Assembly: GCA_045132775.1 (NCBI GenBank)
Contig: JBGUSX010000143.1
Location: 1 to 64,000 of the forward strand
Source of the DNA: SVTX01 sp045132775
GTDB taxonomy: Bacteria > Bacillota > Clostridia > Oscillospirales > CAG-272
Direction: 5' to 3'
DNA length: 64,000 nucleotides
A model generated the notes under the pieces. It was not told where the DNA came from. It saw only the letters and a list, made by a program, of their open reading frames with translations, and did not search any database. Positions 8,319 through 16,250 of the stretch are shown piece after piece. Position 1 is the stretch's first letter. Each line of letters starts with the position of its first letter. The position numbers were made by a program, and so were the translations under genes.

Positions 8319-8831
8319 TTATTCCAGGTTCAAAAGAATAATGGTGAACTCCGCTCCGTCGATTAAAAGGGTATCACTCATTTTTTTGTCGCTCTTATAT
8401 TTGTTGATCTGTTCCAAACTAAGATTGATTGCCGACATTTCCTTAAGGCTGACACTGTTATCTTCTTCATTAACAACCACGTTTGTAACAAATCCAAAAT
8501 AATTATCCTTATTATTTGCCTTCATACCTCCGATCTGAGTTATAGTATTGTTCTTGTCAATCTTGCAAGTGAAATCAGCTACTACGGAGAGGTAATTATT
8601 GACAACATTGAGGATTGTAGGCTCGGAATGACCCTTATAGGTATAATTGGTTTCTTCAAGTACTGTAATGCCGTCAGCGCCTTTAATCTGGAAAGAAACA
8701 GTAACTTTATACAATTCTCTTTCAGGGAGATCAATATCTTCATCCTCATCCTTATTGTCGCAAGCAACAAAAATGCACGAAAGTGCCGTAATTGCCATAA
8801 TTGCAGCAAGAATTCTGATCAACTTCTTCAT
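8319..8831 (-). CDS. DUF4430-like lipoprotein
   Basis: A lysine start, a hydrophobic core and the lipobox FVAC predict cleavage before the cysteine near residue 24, followed by an acidic linker, so the mature protein is tethered on the outer face of the membrane. The roughly 130-residue domain has a GxTVLEETNYTY-type opening and a late NYFGFVTNVVVNEE segment, which resembles DUF4430 domains found in cobalamin-intake (transcobalamin-like) and adhesin proteins. Length fits a single domain. It is a single gene with a consensus promoter at 8871-8899. Ligand unknown. Confidence 0.65.
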   Translation of the reverse strand: MKKLIRILAAIMAITALSCIFVACDNKDEDEDIDLPERELYKVTVSFQIKGADGITVLEETNYTYKGHSEPTILNVVNNYLSVVADFTCKIDKNNTITQIGGMKANNKDNYFGFVTNVVVNEEDNSVSLKEMSAINLSLEQINKYKSDKKMSDTLLIDGAEFTIILLNLE

Positions 8832-8870
8832 TTAACGTATCCTCCGGTAACGAAAATATGATTACATATT

Positions 8871-8899
8871 ATTATACATCACATTTCCTTTTTTGTCAA
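8871..8899 (-). promoter_or_regulatory. Consensus promoter of the lipoprotein gene
   Basis: On the minus strand TTGACA (8899-8894), a 17-nt spacer and TATAAT (8876-8871) match the vegetative sigma consensus at all twelve positions. The gene starts 40 nt downstream. Confidence 0.85.
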
Positions 8900-8928
8900 T
8901 AGCTATTTTTACAAACATTAACAAAAAC

Positions 8929-9435
8929 TTAATTATTTAAAAAAACCGAAAGACAGACGAAAAACAAATAAAAATTCCACACTCCGAAACAGAACATAAT
9001 AAAGCTTGATGTCGTTGGACGGACCTTATGCCACGTCACAGCGCAAATAAACGTGCATATCATGCATATTGCAGACATAACTGTTGACAGAAATAACATT
9101 CTCATAATAAAAAATACATGGTACAGAATGAGGCTGAGAAAAAAACTGAAAACGAAATATATACCTCCACGGTAGGCAAAGATTTCGTTGTTTCCGTTAT
9201 TCAAACGTAGTGTTGTTTTATCAATTATTGCACCTGCAGACAGGCCTATAAGGAAAAACCACGCGTATGAAAGAAGATTGTAGACCCATAACGGAGGTAA
9301 CAACCTTACTCCCTTTACGATATGCAGCATCTCCAAAGGACTGTCAAACAGGATCCTTGATATTATACAAATAGCGAGGGATAATAAAGCGCATACAACT
9401 GAGGAGCGTCCAAATATTGAATGTGTTTCACGCAT
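8929..9435 (-). CDS. Five-helix membrane protein, possibly TspO/MBR-like
   Basis: The 168-residue protein has five hydrophobic helices (about residues 12-31, 50-71, 89-110, 111-132 and 142-165). A PPLWVY motif opens helix two, and aromatic residues with a terminal Asn pair close the protein (VWNFYLFF to LNN). Length, helix number and these positions resemble TspO/MBR proteins, which bind porphyrins or other small hydrophobic ligands, but the family's usual Trp-rich signature is weak. GAAAGGAA precedes the start. It may equally be an unrelated hypothetical protein. It sits between the lipoprotein and PBP genes. Confidence 0.45.
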   Translation of the reverse strand: MRETHSIFGRSSVVCALLSLAICIISRILFDSPLEMLHIVKGVRLLPPLWVYNLLSYAWFFLIGLSAGAIIDKTTLRLNNGNNEIFAYRGGIYFVFSFFLSLILYHVFFIMRMLFLSTVMSAICMICTFICAVTWHKVRPTTSSFIMFCFGVWNFYLFFVCLSVFLNN

Positions 9436-9500
9436 TCTTGAAATATTCCTTTCAGAGTGATTTGATCAACACAGTATATGAGGAAATAGGAAAGAATATT

Positions 9501-11564
9501 TCATCTACATAGTTTTCTGATATCGAACCAGCCTTCGTCGGAAACCTCGTCTCTGTCAAAGCTTTTCAAAATCAAACCGGATTCTTCATTGAAGGTCAAT
9601 TTCTGTACGGTTGCCGGTACGTAAAACCGTGATTGTCGTGTGAAACGATCACTGCTTGAGTATATATCTCCGATAATTTCATTCCAGATTACTGACGAAT
9701 AATTAAAGCCGATAAAATCGAGAGATGCAGGCATTTCAAATCCCTGCCACACTCCTGCAAGCAGTGTTGGAGTATACCCGATAAAGTACTTATCAAAGGT
9801 AAATTGAGTTGTTCCCGTTTTTCCCGCTACTTCTGTAATATCTGACAACGAGATAGTCGACGACGCTGTTCCATCTTCGATTACACCCTGTAAAAGCTTG
9901 GTCATAATAGCGGCAGATTCTTCGGAGATCACTCGTTTTTCACTCGAAACATTATCAAGGATTATTTTTCCGTTGCAGTCTGTAACCTTATAGTAGGTCC
10001 TGGATTTTTTCATTATTCCGTCGGTGAGTATTGAATATGCTGACACAAGCTCGCGAAGTGTGATTCCCGTGCTATGCTGACCCAAAGCAAGAGACGCATC
10101 TCCCATATCCTTTTTCATATCAAGAGAATTGATCAAGAGTTTGTTTTTTAAAAAATCAAATGAATAGGAATTTCCTAATTGGCGCAGTGTCTTAACCGCA
10201 ACCGTATTGAGTGAATTACGGATTGCGTAGTCAATATTAACCCGTCCGACGTACTGATTGTTTGCGTTTGAGGGCCAGGGGGCAGTCTTACCCTCTCCCT
10301 CTCTTATTGGCGAATCTTCTATTACCGTTGACCACTGTATCAGCCCTTTATCCAGCGCGGGTGCGTATACGGACAGAGGCTTAATTGCCGATCCCGACGG
10401 TCGTTTTGATGCAGTTGCAAAATTCAGCAGGCGATTCCCTTTCTTTTGACCGATCGAGCCTATGACTCCTAGCACGTCAGAAGAATACGGATCAATTACG
10501 ATCATTGAAGATTGTGGGTGCCTGCCATTCGAGTCTGTGGGGAAATTGTTTGTATCGGTGTAGAATGATTCCATACTGTTTTGAACATCCGGATCTATTG
10601 CGGTATATATTTTGTAGCCACCTTGATAAAAAATATCAGATGCAGTTTTGAGCGAAACGTGATATTTTTCCGAAAGATCTCGTATAACGTCTTCAATGAC
10701 GGTATCGATATACCAGGAATATACGTTTTCTTTTTTCTCTGCCTCCGTGACATTTAAGTTCAGCTCTTCATCGATTGCCGAATAGTATTCTTCAGGAGAA
10801 ATATATCCTGCATCAAGCATACATTTAAGGATAAGATTCCGCCTTTTCTTATTATCATTCGGATGCGATATCGGATCGTATCTGGCAGGATTATTTGTTA
10901 TTGCAGCTATAGTTGCAGACTCACACAAATTAAGATCACTAACTTCTTTTGAATAATAGAGCATTGCCGCATCTGCAATTCCTCTGCATCCTCTGGCAAG
11001 ATTTATGACGTTGAGATAGGTTTCAAGAATCTCCGTTTTGTCATATCTGCGTTCCAGATCCATAGCGGCGAATGCTTCGGATAATTTTCGTTTTACAAGG
11101 ACATGATCGTCACCTGTAAGGTTTTTGACGAGCTGTTGCGTTATCGTTGATCCTCCGAAACACTTTTTTCCGCCCGTAAGGTAATTAAATATGGCATAGC
11201 AGCTTCTCGGATAGTCAATTCCCGAATGAGAATAGAATCGCTTGTCCTCTATGGCAACAAACGCTTTGATCAAATCATCAGGTATCTGATCAAAGGTGAC
11301 GTAACCTCCGCTGAACGTGCGTTTCCCAGATACACACTCGAATTCGATTGGTGAGTTTACGATCTCTCCATCCTTGTTTCGTTCATATCGGTAAAAAGTT
11401 ATTTTCCCGTCGGAACGCAAAGATCCTATCACTTCATCGCTCACATTATCTTTAGAAAAGCTGTAAAGCATAACCGCACCGATAATTATGACGATCGAAA
11501 TCAAGCAGGAAAGGATTATGAAAACGATAAATGCTCTTTTAAGGTGTTTTCTCATTTTTTTCAC
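9501..11564 (-). CDS. Class A penicillin-binding protein (transglycosylase/transpeptidase)
   Basis: This is a bifunctional peptidoglycan synthase. A single N-terminal transmembrane helix (residues 11-34) anchors it. The GT51 domain carries EDKRF (catalytic Glu106), GGSTITQQLVKN and RRYDKTEILETYLN. The transpeptidase domain has Ser392-x-x-Lys395, Ser451-Leu-Asn453 and Lys582-Thr-Gly. All hallmark residues of a PBP1A-type enzyme are therefore intact. The 687-residue length is normal with no added C-terminal domains. GAGAGGTG lies eight bases before the ATG. A terminator upstream means it has its own promoter, in or near an (AT)n tract. Confidence 0.93.
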   Translation of the reverse strand: MKKMRKHLKRAFIVFIILSCLISIVIIIGAVMLYSFSKDNVSDEVIGSLRSDGKITFYRYERNKDGEIVNSPIEFECVSGKRTFSGGYVTFDQIPDDLIKAFVAIEDKRFYSHSGIDYPRSCYAIFNYLTGGKKCFGGSTITQQLVKNLTGDDHVLVKRKLSEAFAAMDLERRYDKTEILETYLNVINLARGCRGIADAAMLYYSKEVSDLNLCESATIAAITNNPARYDPISHPNDNKKRRNLILKCMLDAGYISPEEYYSAIDEELNLNVTEAEKKENVYSWYIDTVIEDVIRDLSEKYHVSLKTASDIFYQGGYKIYTAIDPDVQNSMESFYTDTNNFPTDSNGRHPQSSMIVIDPYSSDVLGVIGSIGQKKGNRLLNFATASKRPSGSAIKPLSVYAPALDKGLIQWSTVIEDSPIREGEGKTAPWPSNANNQYVGRVNIDYAIRNSLNTVAVKTLRQLGNSYSFDFLKNKLLINSLDMKKDMGDASLALGQHSTGITLRELVSAYSILTDGIMKKSRTYYKVTDCNGKIILDNVSSEKRVISEESAAIMTKLLQGVIEDGTASSTISLSDITEVAGKTGTTQFTFDKYFIGYTPTLLAGVWQGFEMPASLDFIGFNYSSVIWNEIIGDIYSSSDRFTRQSRFYVPATVQKLTFNEESGLILKSFDRDEVSDEGWFDIRKLCR

Positions 11565-11574
11565 CTCTCATAAA

Positions 11575-11590
11575 ATATATATATATATAT
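11575..11590. repeat. (AT)8 dinucleotide tract upstream of the PBP gene
   Basis: Sixteen bases of uninterrupted AT lie between the ribosome binding site of the PBP gene and the terminator of the preceding gene, in the probable promoter region. Slippage there could alter promoter spacing. Confidence 0.8.
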
Positions 11591-11612
11591 TATCTCTCGA
11601 AAAGCGGAATAA

Positions 11613-11653
11613 AAAAAGAAAAAATAAGGAAGACACGCATCAGCGTGTCTTCC
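11613..11653 (-). terminator. Terminator overlapping the phosphoesterase stop codon
   Basis: GGAAGACACGC-ATCA-GCGTGTCTTCC (11-bp perfect arms at 11628-11638 and 11643-11653) is followed on the minus strand by a T-rich run. The 5' arm is inside the coding region and the TGA stop overlaps the loop. Confidence 0.85.
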
Positions 11654-12434
11654 TGTCCTTATTTATCAATAAAATCTCAACTATCTCAGGCGGATTAAAA
11701 ATTCTTGGAATTGGCATTGAATTATTAACTGCACCGCGATTAATTATATGCCGTCCGTCGTGGATCCCCGAGGTGTATTTCGGGAAAAGACCTTGATGAG
11801 GTGCATAAATTCCGCGGTTAAAGATACGCCATTGTCCACCGTGCGCGTGACCCGAAAGAATAAGATCAAGGTTTGAATTTTTTAAATATTTCTCATAGTA
11901 ATGCGGATAATGACATATTAGTATTTTAAAGCCGAGGCAAGTATCGAGATTTTCAACACAGGAGAGATCAGGATGGATAAAATGCTTATCCGGATCAGTA
12001 TCATCCCCACAAACAATACCCCCGATATGCAATGTATTACCGTTAATGCAAACCTCTTCATAAGTGTCATTTATGAGATGTATTCCCAAAGAAAGTATTT
12101 TTTCAATATTATTTTTTTCAATATCTGAATTTGGAATACGGTTGATCTTCTTGGTTGCGTGGGAGTAATATACCTCGTGGTTTCCAAAGCAGTAATAGAT
12201 CGGTGCAATATCTTTGATCGCTTCTATGAATTTTATAGCATTGATATTGCGTTTTTCCATATATTCATTTGCAACCTCAAATATGTCCCCCGCAAGCAAA
12301 ATAAGATCAGGCCTCATACTCCTTAATGCCTCAATTACTTTACTCGGATCGCGTCCGTGCAGATCCGAAACACAGGCGAGAGATAGCGGCGTATTTATTT
12401 TTTCTGTTTCAACAGTATATTTAGTGATTTTCAT
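11640..12434 (-). CDS. Calcineurin-like metallophosphoesterase (YkuE-like)
   Basis: All metal-ligand blocks of the calcineurin-like fold can be read: SDLHG, LAGDIF, FGNHEVYYS, ICHYPHYY and SGHAHGGQW. The order and 264-residue length fit the YkuE/YaeI-type membrane-associated phosphodiesterases, although no clear N-terminal transmembrane helix is present, so it is probably cytosolic. The substrate cannot be told. It follows comEC by 11 nt on the same strand and is likely co-transcribed with it. Confidence 0.85.
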   Translation of the reverse strand: MKITKYTVETEKINTPLSLACVSDLHGRDPSKVIEALRSMRPDLILLAGDIFEVANEYMEKRNINAIKFIEAIKDIAPIYYCFGNHEVYYSHATKKINRIPNSDIEKNNIEKILSLGIHLINDTYEEVCINGNTLHIGGIVCGDDTDPDKHFIHPDLSCVENLDTCLGFKILICHYPHYYEKYLKNSNLDLILSGHAHGGQWRIFNRGIYAPHQGLFPKYTSGIHDGRHIINRGAVNNSMPIPRIFNPPEIVEILLINKDRKTR

Positions 12435-12445
12435 TCATACCTCAC

Positions 12446-14755
12446 CTATTTGTCAAGATAGTATTCCATCTCTTCGGATACTACGTAATATGATGCCAAA
12501 GACCGCTCGGGAATGATGAAGAATCCCGCCCGTATCTCATCTGCAAAAGCCACAGATCGTATCTTGTCCATATTTTGTATGGTATATTCGGTTTTGGTTT
12601 TCGGGCCTCTGTTACCGAATATTACGTGTTTTGATTTTGAAAAATAAAATTCAGCTTGTTCGACGATTTCAGTCTCGTTCAATGCGGGAGCGGCATACGT
12701 GAGCTGTTCCTTTCCCGTGAATACGGTGAGCACTGAAACGGGTACGGTAGAGCGGTCAATGTAGTCGTTTATATGTTGAATCGTAGTATGCTCAAAAGCA
12801 TACAAGGAGTCACCAAGATCATAGAGAAAAACATCAACCGAATTTTGCGCAGCATATTCGTACAGTCTCTCCATTTTCGAATATTCGTCACTGTTTTGCG
12901 GAGTCGGGAGCCATACTTCCCTTACCCTGTTTGTCTCAAAGATGTAAAAAAGTGTTGCATTGTGTTGATTTGTGTATCTTGTCAACATAATAACGTCTAT
13001 CTCTGTTGCACGGGTCTCGTACATTTCGTCCAGTGCTACCCGATACGTTGACTTGCTTCCGTTTGAAATATCGCAGAATACGACATCACGTTCGTTGGAA
13101 AGCACGAGCATATCCGAATTAGACGATGCGTTGATATAGGATACCTTTAGCTTGTCCTGATTCTGATACTCATATACCGCCATCGTGCCTATGAAAAGAG
13201 TGAGGCAAACAGCAAACGGTACGAGACTTGTAAACGGATTGTTACGCTTGATAATGAATGAGTAAAGCAATGCTGAAGCCAACACTATTGCCATAAGTAT
13301 GGCAAACGGATAATTCAGAGATACTACAACGTCTTCCATTTCGGAGACGTAAGCACACCAATCGAACATAATGTTCGACATGATCTTTATTACCTTGACT
13401 ATTATTTCGGATATAAGCGGCAGATTATGTAGCGGAAGAAGAATGAGCGAGAGGAATATGATCACAGTGGTCGGAATCGCGAGAACGACCGATGATATTG
13501 CGCTGGCATAGGATAATTCCTTTGTAAAGATGCAGGTCACTGCCAGGAGCGGCAATATGGCGGCAAGACCGGTGACAAACGCAGTAATTATTGAGAAAAG
13601 AGCCTTATATAGCGAGTGCTTGAACTTGTCGTCGTATTTTGATAGACACTGATTAAAAAAGTCGTTGACGGGTGGCAAAAAGACCAGTATTCCGAGAGTT
13701 GCCGAAAAAGACATCCAGAATCCCGCATCGGCAACCGCACCGGGAGAAAACAGCATGATAAGCGTTCCTGCGATCGACAGTGACGTTAGCGAATCGGGTA
13801 CGCCCGAGATAAGCATTGAAAGATAGACAACAAGTAGCATAATCACTGCTCTCGTTGCAGAAAGAGAAAAACCCGTTATTCCGAGGTATACTACAGCAAA
13901 GATCGATAGTGTAATTGCTATGAGCCATCTTTTTCGTGTGAGCCTTTTCATAATAAACATTGCAATGCCCATGATAATGCTCATGTGAAGACCGCTCAAA
14001 GCAAGAATATGAGATGCACCCGCGCGACGAAAGTCTCGTTGAGTCGCATTTTGTAGAAGATCCTTATTTCCGAGTAAAAGAGCGGATGCAAGGTTTCCCT
14101 CCTCGCCTCCAATACTGTTTGTAAGAATAGACGAGAGATCATAGTTAATTCCTTCGAATGTCAGATCATCCGAAGCGTATTCCACTACGTCTATGCCATC
14201 CTCATTTTCCGAGGTATAGATAACGAAAATGTTATCAGAGTGGAGAGATGTCTTTTCGTCGTATCGTCCCGGTGTTGTGTTGGGGAGAGACGCAGTGGCA
14301 TTGACAGTTATTCTGTCCCCTGTTCGCAACGCAGCAGAGTACTCACATACAAGTAATGCTTTGTGAGTATCCTTTTCGTTATTGACGTTAAGTACCTCTA
14401 CAACGTAATTTGATACAAAATTTGTTTGTGACATTACAGAGGTGACCGTTGCATCGACGCTATATGTTTTACCGTCCATTTCTGCGCGTTTTTTATAGAC
14501 TGTATCGTAATGAAGAAACGAGCCGGTCAAAGATAGTGTCGCCATTAAAATACAGAGAGACGTGCATAACAGAAGATGCTTTCTCTCGGCAGAATAGCGT
14601 TTAGCGAGTATAAGGACCAAGGAAACGATCAGTCCGACCGCTAACAAGGAGATAATGATCAGCTTTGCATTTCCGGGAATAAAATATCCTAACACGGAGC
14701 AACCTATAAACAGCATGCAGGATGTGAAAAGAGGTCTGTTTGAGAATATATCCAT
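12446..14755 (-). CDS. comEC: ComEC/Rec2-type DNA uptake channel with degenerate MBL domain
   Basis: The start is placed at 14755. An upstream in-frame ATG at 14848 would lie within the divergent acyl carrier promoter, and AGGAAG precedes the chosen start. The N-terminus has two or three helices and an OB-like soluble domain (residues 65-200). The Competence domain contains the family block SHILALSGLHMSI and at least eight further helices. ComEC carries transforming DNA across the cytoplasmic membrane. The C-terminal domain aligns in order with the metallo-beta-lactamase domain of ComEC, but HxHxDH is replaced by RYTNQH (593-598) and the DVGQGD block by residues with no match. Nuclease activity therefore looks lost. 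No other competence genes are nearby. Confidence 0.8.
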   Translation of the reverse strand: MDIFSNRPLFTSCMLFIGCSVLGYFIPGNAKLIIISLLAVGLIVSLVLILAKRYSAERKHLLLCTSLCILMATLSLTGSFLHYDTVYKKRAEMDGKTYSVDATVTSVMSQTNFVSNYVVEVLNVNNEKDTHKALLVCEYSAALRTGDRITVNATASLPNTTPGRYDEKTSLHSDNIFVIYTSENEDGIDVVEYASDDLTFEGINYDLSSILTNSIGGEEGNLASALLLGNKDLLQNATQRDFRRAGASHILALSGLHMSIIMGIAMFIMKRLTRKRWLIAITLSIFAVVYLGITGFSLSATRAVIMLLVVYLSMLISGVPDSLTSLSIAGTLIMLFSPGAVADAGFWMSFSATLGILVFLPPVNDFFNQCLSKYDDKFKHSLYKALFSIITAFVTGLAAILPLLAVTCIFTKELSYASAISSVVLAIPTTVIIFLSLILLPLHNLPLISEIIVKVIKIMSNIMFDWCAYVSEMEDVVVSLNYPFAILMAIVLASALLYSFIIKRNNPFTSLVPFAVCLTLFIGTMAVYEYQNQDKLKVSYINASSNSDMLVLSNERDVVFCDISNGSKSTYRVALDEMYETRATEIDVIMLTRYTNQHNATLFYIFETNRVREVWLPTPQNSDEYSKMERLYEYAAQNSVDVFLYDLGDSLYAFEHTTIQHINDYIDRSTVPVSVLTVFTGKEQLTYAAPALNETEIVEQAEFYFSKSKHVIFGNRGPKTKTEYTIQNMDKIRSVAFADEIRAGFFIIPERSLASYYVVSEEMEYYLDK

Positions 14756-14826
14756 ACTATAAAGACTTCCTTTTTGACAGTTTTCAATAACTTGTGACAA
14801 AAAATACAACTTTTTTGAAAAAACTA

Positions 14827-14855
14827 TTGACAAAGCTAAAAAAAGCATATATAAT
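14827..14855 (+). promoter_or_regulatory. Consensus promoter of the acyl carrier protein gene
   Basis: TTGACA (14827-14832), exactly 17 nt, then TATAAT (14850-14855) is a perfect vegetative promoter. It drives the acyl carrier gene whose ATG is at 14902, and it is divergent from comEC. Confidence 0.9.
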
Positions 14856-14901
14856 AGTCAACGTTATATTTTTAATATTTTTACATTTAGGAGGAAAAGA
14901 A

Positions 14902-15129
14902 ATGTTTGAGAAGTTTAAGGAGTTATTGGTCAACGAGCTCCAGATCAAAGAGAATATGATCACACTTGACGCAGAGCTTGCATCCGATCTTGGCATCAAT
15001 TCTATCGAGCTTGCAGATCTCGTTATGATCTGTGAGGAGCAGTTTGATCTCTGCATTGAGGATGAGGACCTTCACTCATTCATCACCGTAGGTGACGTTG
15101 TCAACTATCTCGAGGCAAATTTCAACTGA
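14902..15129 (+). CDS. acpP: Acyl carrier protein
   Basis: Of the 75 residues, 4'-phosphopantetheine would attach at the Ser of GINSIEL. The usual motif is DSL(D/E), so here Asp is replaced by Asn and Leu by Ile. The acidic helical profile (LASDLG, VMICEEQF, TVGDVVNYLE) is otherwise typical. The ATG is preceded by AGGAGG. The gene stands alone with a perfect promoter and its own terminator, and no fatty acid synthesis genes are adjacent. It could be the general ACP or a specialised carrier. Confidence 0.85.
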   Translation: MFEKFKELLVNELQIKENMITLDAELASDLGINSIELADLVMICEEQFDLCIEDEDLHSFITVGDVVNYLEANFN

Positions 15130-15159
15130 TATAATATCGGTTACTTTTTACATATAACT

Positions 15160-15190
15160 GGCTATCTTTTAAAGATGGCCTTTTATTTTT
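15160..15190 (+). terminator. Rho-independent terminator
   Basis: GGCTATCTTTTAAAGATGGCC forms a hairpin followed by TTTTATTTTT, 30 nt after the acyl carrier stop and facing ispE. Confidence 0.8.
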
Positions 15191-16055
15191 ATAAAGGATA
15201 GCACAGGTGCGCAACGGCACCAAACTCTTTTGCGGAAGATACTGCTTTCTCTGCCTTTTCGGTATCAGCAAATACTCCGAAAACAGAGGTTCCGCTTCCG
15301 CTCATCATAGCGCAAAGTGCCCCGTGGGACATCATAATGCCCTTTAACTCGGTTACACAAGTGCGGCAGGGCTCCACGACCGATTCAAAGATGTTGAACA
15401 TGCCTTTTGTATATTCAGCAAGCTCATTGACGGAATTGTTTGAGAGGAGCAATTCCAGTTGCTCAAATTTGGGCATATATCCTTCAAACCTATCGTACTT
15501 TTCGTCAAGTGAGCGATAAGCCGCAGGTGTGGACATTCCCTCTCCTTTTCTTGCAATTACTATTGGAAGGTGTGGCATAGATGATACATTTTCAAGAATG
15601 TCACCTGTACCGCGTGCGATCGCGGCTCCCATTTCAATACAGAAAGGAACGTCTGCCCCGAGCTTGTTTCCTATCGCCTTCAGCTCGTCCTTGGATATTT
15701 TGTTCCCCGTCAGTTCGTTTAAAGCAATAAGAGTAGCGGCGGCGTCGGCACTTCCGCCGGCAAGACCTGCTTGCATGGGGATCGATTTTTTAATGTGAAT
15801 ATATATTCTACCGGTGTTTATCGGGAAAAATCGTGCCGCTTTGTGTGCAAGATTCTTTTCATTACAGGGTACGTCTGTGTCAGAACAGGAAATTGTGATA
15901 TCGTATTCTTCGTCAGGTAGGTATTCCACGGTAACGGTGTCGTGAAGACTTACGCTTTGCATAAGGCTGATTATATTGTGATACCCGTCCTCACGGACAG
16001 ACTCCATATCAAGAAACAGATTGATCTTGGCATAGGCATTAACCGTCGTTTTCAT
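15189..16055 (-). CDS. ispE: 4-diphosphocytidyl-2-C-methyl-D-erythritol kinase
   Basis: This GHMP kinase catalyses the ATP-dependent phosphorylation step of the MEP isoprenoid pathway. The N-terminal AYAKINLFLD block and the ATP-binding PMQAGLAGGSADAAATL at about residue 92 are characteristic, and the C-terminal MMSGSGTSVFGVF is the third GHMP motif. The 288-residue length is standard. It is monocistronic, converging on the acyl carrier terminator. The next two enzymes of the pathway that are visible, ispD and ispF, lie at 48-49 kb. Confidence 0.93.
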   Translation of the reverse strand: MKTTVNAYAKINLFLDMESVREDGYHNIISLMQSVSLHDTVTVEYLPDEEYDITISCSDTDVPCNEKNLAHKAARFFPINTGRIYIHIKKSIPMQAGLAGGSADAAATLIALNELTGNKISKDELKAIGNKLGADVPFCIEMGAAIARGTGDILENVSSMPHLPIVIARKGEGMSTPAAYRSLDEKYDRFEGYMPKFEQLELLLSNNSVNELAEYTKGMFNIFESVVEPCRTCVTELKGIMMSHGALCAMMSGSGTSVFGVFADTEKAEKAVSSAKEFGAVAHLCYPL

Positions 16056-16167
16056 ATCGGATTTCCTTTCACGAATAAATATACCTTTTAATTATACATT
16101 CTATATGTTATTATTTTGTGAATATTTTAAAATTTTAATTAAATTGTCTCAATGCCGTTTAATTCCC

Positions 16168-16196
16168 TTGACTTATTGATAAAAAAATATTATAAT
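16168..16196 (+). promoter_or_regulatory. htpG promoter
   Basis: TTGACT (16168-16173), 17 nt and TATAAT (16191-16196) match consensus at eleven of twelve positions. No CIRCE or CtsR-type operator is evident around it. Confidence 0.8.
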
Positions 16197-16250
16197 ATAA
16201 AATGTATAGCGGTGTATTCATCGACAAACACAATCAAACGGAGAAACACA

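Noticed and set aside
14756..14848. An N-terminal extension of the ComEC gene up to 14848
   Set aside because: The extra codons lie in the AT-rich divergent region that holds the perfect acyl carrier promoter, and AGGAAG supports the later start.
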